Of a DNA stretch of 5,277 nucleotides, positions 1 through 5,277 are shown one piece after another. The notes below the pieces were generated by a model that ran no database searches, was not told where the DNA came from, and saw only the letters and a list, made by a program, of their open reading frames with translations. Each line of letters starts with the position of its first letter. Position 1 is the stretch's first letter. The position numbers and the translations under genes were made by a program. Source of the DNA: Endomicrobium sp. (lineage in GTDB: Bacteria > Elusimicrobiota > Endomicrobiia > Endomicrobiales > Endomicrobiaceae); NCBI GenBank assembly GCA_031264425.1, contig JAISDY010000069.1:1-5277 (forward strand). Reading direction: 5' to 3'.

Positions 1-89
1 CAGACGGATTTAAAATTCCAAGAATTGTCATTCCAAGCGAAGATTCTGCTCCTGCGAAAATCCCAAATGTTCCTAAAATAAAAATTTAG
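1..89 (+). CDS. C-terminal end of an upstream gene, possibly an RND periplasmic adaptor
   Basis: An open frame enters the window (first complete codon at 3) and ends at a TAG at 87-89, with a second in-frame stop, TAA, at 93-95. The 28 visible residues begin DGFKIPRIVIP and finish with a Pro/Lys/Ile-rich tail ending NVPKIKI. No domain can be recognised from so short a tail. The gene ends 29 bases before the RND transporter start, so the two are probably in one operon. RND pump genes usually follow the gene for their membrane-fusion (HlyD/AcrA-type) adaptor, which is the basis for the tentative name. An outer-membrane TolC-type channel is the main alternative. The reading frame is fairly secure; the function is inferred from context only. 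Confidence 0.5.
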   Translation, partial: DGFKIPRIVIPSEDSAPAKIPNVPKIKI

Positions 90-107
90 CAATAAATAAA
101 TATTTAC

Positions 108-113
108 GAGAGA
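108..113 (+). promoter_or_regulatory. Ribosome binding site of the RND transporter
   Basis: A purine stretch, GAGAGA, lies five bases before the ATG at 119. It is a moderate Shine-Dalgarno match at suitable spacing. It supports the ATG at 119 over the in-frame ATG at 128. The N-terminus starting MSIMRLSVDRPV also matches the usual short cytoplasmic lead-in before RND transmembrane helix 1. Confidence 0.55.
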
Positions 114-118
114 ACAAA

Positions 119-589
119 ATGAGCATAATGAGATTGTCCGTAGATAGACCGGTTACGACGATAATGTTATTTTTGTCAATTGGACTTTTGGGTTTTATTT
201 CATATACGAGAATTCCGCAAGAACTGTTTCCGTCAATGGAGTATCCTCAAATAACCATTGTAACAAGATATGATGGCGCGGGTCCTGAAGAGGCAGAAAA
301 ACTTATAAGTAAAATGGTTGAAGAAACCGCTGGCACTGTAAAGGATATTAAAAGGGTTTCTTCTAATTCAAAAGAAGGGGTTTCCATTGTCACATGCGAA
401 TTTAGATGGGGAACCAACATGGATTTTGCTGCTATGGACGTGCGCGAAAAGATAGATTTGATAAAAGAAAGTTTGCCTAGAGAAGCCCTTGATCCGGTTG
501 TTTTAAAGTACAACCCCACTCAAACCGAAGCCATGCTTCTTTCCGTAAGCTATAAAAACGGCGATTCTTCCGATCTAAGAATGGCTTAG
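119..589 (+). CDS. RND transporter fragment 1: helix 1 and first porter segment
   Basis: This is the 156-residue product expected if translation stops at the amber codon 587-589. It contains the N-terminal amphipathic lead, transmembrane helix 1 (about residues 13-32), and the conserved RIPQELFPSMEYP turn into the periplasm. It continues into the first porter (PN1-type) segment, with the family features GAGPEEAEKLI and REKIDLIKESLP. It stops inside the stretch where RND proteins normally read on into a helix followed by LERLEGVAKV. The next codons after the stop, in the same frame, supply exactly that stretch. A one-helix fragment like this could not transport anything by itself. The stop is one C-to-T change away from CAG (Gln). 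Confidence 0.8.
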   Translation: MSIMRLSVDRPVTTIMLFLSIGLLGFISYTRIPQELFPSMEYPQITIVTRYDGAGPEEAEKLISKMVEETAGTVKDIKRVSSNSKEGVSIVTCEFRWGTNMDFAAMDVREKIDLIKESLPREALDPVVLKYNPTQTEAMLLSVSYKNGDSSDLRMA

Positions 590-598
590 CTCAGGCGC

Positions 599-3043
599 AT
601 GGCAAAGAGAAATCTAAAGGACGAGCTTGAACGCCTTGAAGGCGTTGCAAAAGTTGAACTTAGAGGCGGCGAAGAAAAAGAAATACTTGTTGAAATAGAT
701 AAAGGAAGACTCCTTGCCAATCAGGTTTCAATAACTGAAGTCGCCACTTCTCTTGAAAATGCCAATATAACATATCCCGCAGGCACAATAAAAGAAGAAA
801 AACACGAATATTTGGTTAAGACGGTAGGCGAGTTTCAAAGTATTGACGATATAGCCAATCTCTCTTTCTCAAAAGTTGACAATAATATAAACCACGTTCT
901 CAGCACAAAAAGAGTTAAAAATAGAGAGCAGGAAACGGGCGATAAAATAATATTTTTAAAAGATATTGCAGAAGTAAAAGAAGCCCTTAAGGACAGAAAA
1001 GGGTATTCGCGTTGTAACGGCAGTGAAAATATTTCAGTTGGCATTTACCAGCAGTCGGGATCAAACTTAATCAACTTATCAAAAGCAGTTCAGAGAAAAC
1101 TTAAAGATATTAAAGAAAAAATTCCAGAAGACGTTGATATAAAAATAACTTCGGATCAGTCCGACTTTATTAAAGAATCTCTTGCAAATTTATATTCAAA
1201 CGGAATACAGGGAATATTGCTTTCGTTTATCTTGTTGTATTTTTTTATGAAGAGCTTCATAGCGTCCACAATAATAAACATAGCTATACCTGTGGCTCTT
1301 TGCAGCACTTTAAGTTTTATGTATTTTGGAGACATTTCTATAAACACTATGTCTTTAGGCGGTCTTACTGTTGGAATAGGAATGGTTATTGACAACTCAA
1401 ACGTAGTTCTTGAAAATATCCTTATGCAGTTCCACAGGCTTAAAAGTATTCCCAAGAAAGAAAGAATTTATAGAGCTACTAGCAGCTTGCTTGCCCCTAT
1501 TATGAGTTCTACTCTTACGACTTTAGCTATTTTTATACCGTTTGTTTTTGTCGCGGGTATGATAGGACAGCTTTTTAAACAACTAGCGCTAACAATTTCA
1601 TTTTCGCTTGTATCGTCAATATTTACGGCTCTTTTTCTTGTTCCGCGCCTTGCGCTTACGGCTGATTTGTCAAAGCAGTCTATTACTGCGTGCATGGACG
1701 CAATAAATAAATATTTTACGCCGCCATTCAAGAAAGTTTTGGATTATAAAATCGGTAAGATAATGTCTATGACTTTCATTTACACAATTGTTGGTGTAAT
1801 TTGTTTTGCTCTAATTCCCAAAGCTTTTATGCCAAAAGTAGATGAAAGGCGCTTTACTTTAAATATAATAATGCCTCCGGATACTCCGTTAGAAGCCACA
1901 AATGCAGCTACAAAGAGAATAGAGAAACTGATTTCGCAGTATCCGGAAATTAACGATATTTCCGTTAGCGTTGGTTCAACCGGAGACGATTCCGGCGTTG
2001 CCGCCATAGAATCTCTTGGAACGTACCAGTCAAGAATTGTGGGAAGACTACACAAAGAAGGAATTTCTACTGACGAACTTGTGGCGGACATATCAAATGA
2101 AATAAGGAAATTTAATATTAAAGGATTAGAAACGGAATTTATGACGCAGCAGGGGTTATTCGGCTCGGGCGTAGGAGCCGCTTCAGGCTTGATGATAGAA
2201 ATAAGGGGAAGCGATTTGTCTATACTTAAACAAGCTTCCGATGGAATTCGCGACATCATGGAGAAAATGCCTCAGTTTTACGGCATAAAACTTGATCCGC
2301 CTGATGAAGTGCCTGAATTGAGGCTCACAATAGACAGAGAAAGAGCGTCTTTATTCGGACTTTCAACTCAAGATATTTCCGCCATGACTTTGGCGGCTAT
2401 TAAAGGGTATGTTGCCACAAAACTTAAAAGAAAAGACGATGAAATGGATGTGAGAGTAAGAATGCGTCCTGAAGATAGAGACAAACTCAGCAAAGTTATG
2501 GAAATGACGGCGTATTCTCAATGGGGCATGACAATACAATTAAAACAAATAGCTCAGGCTAATTTTGTAAAAACTCTTCCTTCAATCAAAAGGATAGAAG
2601 GGGAGAGAACATATTTGCTCTCAGCTAACGTTAAGGGCAATTTTGCAAAAGCCGTTCAAGAAATACAAACGATACTTGACGCAAGATACAACAATGAAAA
2701 TGTTCATTGCGTTATTTCCGGCGAAATGCTTGCCATGAAAGAAGCATTGTCTCAAGTTTCTTTTGCATTAGGGCTTGGCGTTATAATTATTTTCATGGTT
2801 TTGGCTTCGGAATTTGAATCTTTATTTCAACCTATAATAGTTATGACTGCCGTTCCTCTAGGAGTTGTAGGAGCGGCATTTGTATTATTTGTTACGGGGC
2901 AGTCAATAAATTCTATTTCAATGCTTGGTTTTATAATGCTTGTGGGAAACGTGGTTAATATTTCTATTTTGCTTGTTGATAGATTTAATATTATGTACGA
3001 TGAAGAATTAAAAAAACTGACGGCAATCGTCCGGACGTTTTGA
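599..3043 (+). CDS. RND transporter fragment 2: porter, docking and helices 2-10
   Basis: This stretch of 814 codons is in the same frame as fragment 1; only three codons (LRR) separate its nominal ATG from the amber stop, so the ATG is an internal Met of the original protein. By hydropathy, residues 203-219, 223-243, 251-272, 300-320, 327-349 and 390-406 are helices 2-7, and 720-737, 746-766 and 773-794 are helices 8-10. The proton-relay region is D265-N266 (codon at 1391). FMPKVDERRF after helix 7 matches the conserved F.P..D turn of the family. The second porter half follows, including DVRVRMRPEDR. An AGG six bases before the ATG could permit some reinitiation, but the product would lack helix 1. 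The last residues (LTAIVRTF) are out-of-frame sequence downstream of the A-run shift. Confidence 0.85.
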   Translation: MAKRNLKDELERLEGVAKVELRGGEEKEILVEIDKGRLLANQVSITEVATSLENANITYPAGTIKEEKHEYLVKTVGEFQSIDDIANLSFSKVDNNINHVLSTKRVKNREQETGDKIIFLKDIAEVKEALKDRKGYSRCNGSENISVGIYQQSGSNLINLSKAVQRKLKDIKEKIPEDVDIKITSDQSDFIKESLANLYSNGIQGILLSFILLYFFMKSFIASTIINIAIPVALCSTLSFMYFGDISINTMSLGGLTVGIGMVIDNSNVVLENILMQFHRLKSIPKKERIYRATSSLLAPIMSSTLTTLAIFIPFVFVAGMIGQLFKQLALTISFSLVSSIFTALFLVPRLALTADLSKQSITACMDAINKYFTPPFKKVLDYKIGKIMSMTFIYTIVGVICFALIPKAFMPKVDERRFTLNIIMPPDTPLEATNAATKRIEKLISQYPEINDISVSVGSTGDDSGVAAIESLGTYQSRIVGRLHKEGISTDELVADISNEIRKFNIKGLETEFMTQQGLFGSGVGAASGLMIEIRGSDLSILKQASDGIRDIMEKMPQFYGIKLDPPDEVPELRLTIDRERASLFGLSTQDISAMTLAAIKGYVATKLKRKDDEMDVRVRMRPEDRDKLSKVMEMTAYSQWGMTIQLKQIAQANFVKTLPSIKRIEGERTYLLSANVKGNFAKAVQEIQTILDARYNNENVHCVISGEMLAMKEALSQVSFALGLGVIIIFMVLASEFESLFQPIIVMTAVPLGVVGAAFVLFVTGQSINSISMLGFIMLVGNVVNISILLVDRFNIMYDEELKKLTAIVRTF
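3010..3016 (+). other. A7 run at the site of a frame change in the RND gene
   Basis: Seven A follow TT in codons TTA AAA AAA. In the incoming frame the heptamer reads A AAA AAA, a pattern on which ribosomes can slip back one base. A -1 shift, or an eighth A in the DNA or RNA, makes the next codons ACT GAC GGC, giving TDGNRPDVLTLKK and then the family's HIRPITMTTLTT. Without a shift, translation stops at TGA 3041-3043. A possible stem just downstream (GACG 3019-3022 with CGTC 3028-3031) is too short and too close to be a convincing frameshift stimulator. A simple one-base deletion is the default reading. Confidence 0.75.
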
Positions 3044-3309
3044 CGTTAAAAAAGAATGTCGTTGAAGTTACTGTCAATCATATAAGACCCATCACGATGA
3101 CCACTCTTACGACAATTACGGGTCTTATTCCGCTTGCCGTTGGTTTTGGCGGCGGAGGTTCTACTAACCAGCCTATGGCAATAGCTGTCGTTGGAGGCTT
3201 GTCTTTCGCATTAGTTCTTGCTTTGTTTTTTGTGCCTTACATATACCTTTATACAAAAGGTATGAGAAATTCTTCTTCCGGCGAACTTCTCGCATCCTTT
3301 AAGAATTGA
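3016..3309 (+). CDS. RND transporter fragment 3: helices 11-12 and C-terminus
   Basis: This frame continues the RND protein after the A run. An independent start would have to be the TTG at 3040, which has no useful ribosome binding site, so it is best regarded as the 3' end of the same gene. It holds the highly conserved loop NHIRPITMTTLTTITGLIPLA, which leads into helix 11. QPMAIAVVGGLSFALVLALF follows as helix 12, then a short basic cytoplasmic tail ending at TGA 3307-3309. These segments match the last two helices of HAE-1 family transporters in order and spacing. Alone the fragment would be non-functional. Thirteen bases separate it from the next gene. Confidence 0.82.
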   Translation, partial: TDGNRPDVLTLKKNVVEVTVNHIRPITMTTLTTITGLIPLAVGFGGGGSTNQPMAIAVVGGLSFALVLALFFVPYIYLYTKGMRNSSSGELLASFKN

Positions 3310-3316
3310 AAGCTAT

Positions 3317-3321
3317 GGGGG
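3317..3321 (+). promoter_or_regulatory. Possible ribosome binding site of the autotransporter
   Basis: GGGGG sits only one base before the ATG at 3323. This is too close for an ideal Shine-Dalgarno, so the in-frame TTG at 3326 (four bases away) is a possible alternative start. The choice changes the protein by one residue. No transcription terminator is visible between the RND gene and this one, which favours co-transcription. Confidence 0.35.
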
Positions 3322-3322
3322 A

Positions 3323-3445
3323 ATGTTGAAAATATTTCTAAGTGGCGTTTCTTTTATAACTTTAAAAAAAGCAGTCTTAAAAGTACTTATTTTAAGTGCT
3401 GTTTTTATTGCTTTTATAATTTTTTTAGCTGAACGTAGTTTTTCA
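3323..3445 (+). other. Sec signal peptide, long n-region
   Basis: The first 41 codons encode a basic n-region, a 16-residue hydrophobic core and a short polar c-region ending SFS. The n-region of about 20 residues is longer than in typical signal peptides and recalls the extended ones of some large autotransporters. The cleavage site is inferred by eye. Confidence 0.6.
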
Positions 3446-3616
3446 AACACAGTTGATATTGGAGTTGATATTAGCAGTTATGTCGCGGGAAACGGTTCTG
3501 GATCTTATGGGACAGAGCCGTTTAGCTTAAATCCAAATTATAACAAGATAACTGTTGAAGCCGGTTTTACAGCAAAAGATGTGTCAGGGTCTCGTATTGA
3601 TGGTTCTTTTTCGTGA
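3323..3616 (+). CDS. Autotransporter fragment 1: signal peptide and first passenger residues
   Basis: This frame of 97 codons ends at TGA 3614-3616. Residues 1-20 form a long basic n-region with four Lys, residues 21-36 a strongly hydrophobic core (VLILSAVFIAFIIFLA), and ERSFS a plausible cleavage region before Asn42. The mature part is Gly/Ser/Asn-rich. From about residue 71 it begins the same repeat seen downstream: NYNKITVEAGFTAKDVSGSRIDG matches the pattern N..V.I.G.........G..I in the next fragment. If translated alone it would give a small exported peptide with no anchor. A second stop in this frame, TAA 3629-3631, follows closely, so simple readthrough of the TGA would not rescue it. 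Confidence 0.65.
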   Translation: MLKIFLSGVSFITLKKAVLKVLILSAVFIAFIIFLAERSFSNTVDIGVDISSYVAGNGSGSYGTEPFSLNPNYNKITVEAGFTAKDVSGSRIDGSFS

Positions 3617-4740
3617 CTAGGTTACATATAATACGGTAGTTATAAAAGGAACGGCTACAAGTACTGTTGACGGTGTGTTTATAGGGACGAATCCATATAC
3701 TTTCGGCGGCTTTGCCTCTTTTAACTCTGTTAATGTTGAGGGTGTTGTCAGCGGTGTGGTTAGCGGTGCTAGAATTTGGGGGTATGGGCAGACTGAAAGA
3801 AACAGTATAAATATTTTAGAAGTAGCTGAAAATAGTGTTTATGGAGCGTCTATTGCTTCCTCAGGCACAGCAAAATCTAATTTTATTACTATTTCAGGAC
3901 AAACAGGAAATAGGGACATTATTGGCGCCAAAATTCTTGGAATGGGAGAAGCTGTAAACAATGGCGTGACTGTAAGTACAGGCGGGGTGCTAAATTATAG
4001 TTATGGCAATACAGATTTTGGTGTGCATGGCGCTTATATAGGATATGGTTCGGTCATGAATAATTTCGTTAAAGTTTACGGGGCAGTTAATAATAGCGAC
4101 GCCTATGGCGCTCGCGTTGGTACAGGCACAGCTATAAATAATTTTGTCAGTGTTTTTGAAACTGGGGTTATATCGGGAACAGTTTACGGCGCTAAAATTG
4201 GAACAGGAACGGCAACAAATAATACAGCTGACATTTCAGGAATTGTTAAAAATAGCGTTTTCGGTTCATGGATTGACTCTGGGACAGCATCGTATAATAT
4301 TGTAAATATTGCTGGTAAAGTGGATGATGATGTTGCTGCATCTCATGTCGGCAACGGAATTGCAACAAATAACGTTGTAAATATTTCAGGTTTGGCAGGC
4401 AACACTGCGCATGGCGTATTTATAACGTCAGGCACAGCTTTAGAGAATAATGTAGAAGTTTCTGGAAATGTAATGAAACATGTTTTTGGAGTGCGAGTAG
4501 GCGCTTATGGCAATGCATCTAGCAATACCATTAATATACTCGGGACAGTTGGAGGAAATGTGTACGGATCTTGGATTAGCCAAGGTGTGGCTTACAATAA
4601 TACTGTTATGATTAATTCCGGCGCAAATATTGGAGGCAACATTACCGGCGGTTTTGCAAGCAATAACGGCAACAATAATATTACAAATAACACTATTATT
4701 GTTTACGAAGGAGCAATTCTTTCGCCCACAGGAGTTTTAT
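3533..4740 (+). repeat. About 14 degenerate passenger repeats, roughly 25 codons each
   Basis: Units run from about 24 to 34 residues and follow the pattern (G/T)TA..N.V.I.G.V...VYGA.IG.G. Clear examples are TATNNTADISGIVKNSVFGS, IATNNVVNISGLAGNTAHGV and NASSNTINILGTVGGNVYGS. The spacing of alternating hydrophobic positions and glycine turns fits one beta-solenoid coil per unit. At the DNA level the copies are diverged, sharing only short strings such as GGCACAGC, ACAAATAA and GTAAATATT. They are therefore old protein repeats and not a recent tandem array. The period holds on both sides of the break near 3611-3623, allowing for the frame change. Confidence 0.75.
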
Positions 4741-4775
4741 GGGGGGGGGCGAACCAAAGCAGGCGACGCTTTTAG
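3621..4775 (+). CDS. Autotransporter fragment 2: main repeat passenger
   Basis: This frame is open from the codon after TAG 3618-3620 to TAG 4773-4775. Its first usable start is GTG 3675 (366 residues), but repeat sequence is already present before it (VTYNTVVIKGTATSTVDG), so GTG is not the ancestral start. It encodes about twelve repeats rich in Asn, Gly, Ser, Thr and Val, with no Cys, no signal peptide and no membrane helix. This fits the surface-exposed beta-solenoid of an autotransporter passenger. The last 11 residues (ANQSRRRF and the preceding glycines) are unlike the rest. They arise because the frame is lost in the G run 4741-4749. Without a signal peptide or barrel this fragment could not reach the surface. 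Confidence 0.7.
   Translation, partial: VTYNTVVIKGTATSTVDGVFIGTNPYTFGGFASFNSVNVEGVVSGVVSGARIWGYGQTERNSINILEVAENSVYGASIASSGTAKSNFITISGQTGNRDIIGAKILGMGEAVNNGVTVSTGGVLNYSYGNTDFGVHGAYIGYGSVMNNFVKVYGAVNNSDAYGARVGTGTAINNFVSVFETGVISGTVYGAKIGTGTATNNTADISGIVKNSVFGSWIDSGTASYNIVNIAGKVDDDVAASHVGNGIATNNVVNISGLAGNTAHGVFITSGTALENNVEVSGNVMKHVFGVRVGAYGNASSNTINILGTVGGNVYGSWISQGVAYNNTVMINSGANIGGNITGGFASNNGNNNITNNTIIVYEGAILSPTGVLWGGANQSRRRF
4741..4749 (+). repeat. G9 homopolymer tract at a frame change, candidate phase-variation switch
   Basis: Nine consecutive G encode part of LWGG in the passenger. With eight (or five, or eleven) G, the frame reads TGG GGG GGG CGA ACC AAA GCA and continues as TKAGDAFSGNTLKMYAK to the window end. 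With nine it ends at TAG 4773-4775. Long G tracts inside surface-protein genes are known to change length by slipped-strand mispairing in several bacteria. Here the tract sits where a one-base change decides whether the barrel is made. Confidence 0.65.
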
Positions 4776-5277
4776 CGGGAATACTCTTAAGATGTATGCT
4801 AAGAATATTCAAGTTTATGGTATTAATAATTTTGAATTCTATAATTTTTATTTCCCCAACAATATTAAAGACGGAGACATAATAATAACCGCTGTCGCAG
4901 GTACGGGTGGCTCTAGTTGGGGAGGAACAGATATTAATAGCGCTATTGATTTAGGAACAAGCAGAGTTAATATACAATTCCAAGACTATGTTCCTATTTT
5001 AAATCAGGGAGATAAATTCTACCTGATAGTAAGCTCAGGGACTGGGACAGGCATAAGCAACAAACCTGTTAACGATACAGTAGATGATATAAAAGGGATG
5101 TACGGCGTGACTGTTTTGTATGATTATAGTTTCAATCTTAGCACGACAGATACGTCGCTAATTTTGGAAGTGGAAGACGCAAAGTTTGACCTTAACCCTC
5201 AAGCCAAGTCATATTTGGAAGATAGAGTTTCAGAAATGATTTTTATCAACAGAGGTTTGGATTTAATTGCTGAAAGG
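4750..5277 (+). CDS. Autotransporter fragment 3: end of passenger and pre-barrel linker, partial
   Basis: An open frame of 176 codons runs from the end of the G tract to the last base with no stop, so it continues beyond the window. It begins TKAGDAFSGNTLKMYAKNI, then NFEFYNFYFPNNIKDGDIII, sequence typical of the region between repeats and barrel in large autotransporters. A segment with FYLIVSSG and YDYSFNLSTTDTSLILEVED follows as likely beta strands. The end, from 5194, is NPQAKSYLEDR...INRGLDLIAER, the conserved linker or alpha-helical segment that normally precedes the membrane barrel. The fragment has no start codon or ribosome site of its own in a sensible place, so it is the continuation of the gene beginning at 3323 and depends on the length of the G tract. 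Confidence 0.75.

Larger units (their letters stand above)
119..3309 (+). pseudogene. RND efflux transporter, AcrB-like HAE-1 family, interrupted by an amber stop and a frameshift
   Basis: As a unit this is a proton-driven inner-membrane drug/metabolite exporter that would work as a trimer with a periplasmic adaptor and outer-membrane channel. Reading TAG 587-589 as a sense codon and shifting back one base at the A run 3010-3016 gives about 1,063 residues, the normal length. The order is canonical: helix 1, porter subdomains, helices 2-6, helix 7, the second porter half, then helices 8-12. Helix 4 carries GMVIDNSNVVLENI, where D-N occupies the place of the paired proton-relay aspartates of AcrB; D-N is common in this family. 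In helix 10 an Asn (VNISILLVD) stands where AcrB has its relay Lys. An insert of about 20 residues lies near 880-950. Substrate cannot be predicted. The gene is most likely a young pseudogene, since both interruptions are small and the remaining sequence is well preserved. Confidence 0.88.
3323..5277 (+). pseudogene. Autotransporter-type repeat surface protein, interrupted twice, barrel beyond window
   Basis: Three successive plus-strand frames join into one protein of about 650 residues inside the window. It starts with a signal peptide, continues as a long Asn/Gly/Ser/Thr-rich repeat passenger without a single cysteine, and ends with NPQAKSYLEDR...FINRGLDLIAE. That ending resembles the linker placed just before the beta-barrel of type V autotransporters (pattern NPQTKALSEGR...LNQGADL). 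Such proteins cross the inner membrane by Sec, insert a C-terminal barrel in the outer membrane and expose the passenger outside. Frame changes occur near 3611-3623 and at the G run 4741-4749. The repeat continues across the first break and the conserved sequence resumes after the second, so this was one gene. The ligand or host target is unknown. It may be a pseudogene, or partly phase-variable at the G run. Confidence 0.75.

Noticed and set aside
247..2259. Five minus-strand open frames of 69-159 codons opposite the RND gene
   Set aside because: They lie within strongly conserved plus-strand RND coding sequence, have no recognisable domains or ribosome sites, and are expected as antisense shadows of it.
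3019..3037. Hairpin or palindrome after the A run (GACG/CGTC, and CGTCCGGACG at 3028-3037) as a programmed frameshift stimulator
   Set aside because: The stem is four base pairs, only two bases from the slip site, and the palindrome leaves no loop. There is no known precedent for programmed frameshifting in RND pumps.
3040..3309. Independent small membrane protein starting at TTG 3040
   Set aside because: The sequence is exactly RND helices 11-12, continues the family alignment from before the TTG, and has no ribosome binding site.
3306..3334. Promoter with TTGAAA at 3306-3311 before the autotransporter
   Set aside because: A -10 element at normal spacing would fall after the ATG at 3323, and no good TATAAT match is present there.
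3533..4740. CRISPR array or recent DNA tandem repeat
   Set aside because: The repetition is at protein level within an open frame. The DNA copies are diverged and of variable length, with no constant repeat and unique spacers.
87..4775. Genome-wide reassignment of TAG to glutamine
   Set aside because: It would repair 587-589, but the upstream gene also ends in TAG just before the next gene. The breaks near 3611-3623 and at the A and G runs need frame changes that recoding cannot supply.

Overview
The window is AT-rich DNA from a Gram-negative (diderm) bacterium. An RND efflux pump and an autotransporter both require an outer membrane. Two adjacent plus-strand genes fill almost all of it, and both are interrupted, each at two places. 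The low G+C, tight spacing and clustered gene breaks resemble a host-restricted genome undergoing reduction. Termite-gut Elusimicrobiota (Endomicrobium-like) would fit, but that placement is a weak inference and no marker gene here tests it.

Layout, all on the plus strand. Positions 1-89 are the last codons of an upstream gene, possibly the pump's periplasmic adaptor. Positions 119-3309 hold an AcrB-like HAE-1 family RND inner-membrane transporter. It is cut by an in-frame amber codon at 587-589 and by a frameshift at a run of seven A (3010-3016). Restoring both gives one protein of about 1,063 residues, a normal RND length. Thirteen bases later, 3323 to the window end holds a large autotransporter-type surface protein: signal peptide, about 14 degenerate repeats of roughly 25 residues, then the linker that normally precedes an outer-membrane beta-barrel. 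The barrel would lie beyond 5277. This gene is broken near 3611-3623 (stops in both relevant frames plus a frame change) and again at a run of nine G (4741-4749). After the G run, an open frame of 176 codons continues to the window edge with no start or stop codon of its own.

The RND transporter, with an adaptor and an outer-membrane channel, would export compounds from the cell. The autotransporter would display a beta-solenoid passenger on the cell surface. The spacing suggests a single transcript. The breaks look recent, because the reading frames on either side still encode well-conserved protein. Pseudogenisation is the simplest explanation. The G run in a surface protein gene could instead be a phase-variation switch, and the A run a site of slippage rescue. 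Errors at homopolymers in the assembly must be excluded for both. No RNA genes, insertion sequences, CRISPR arrays or convincing terminators were seen.
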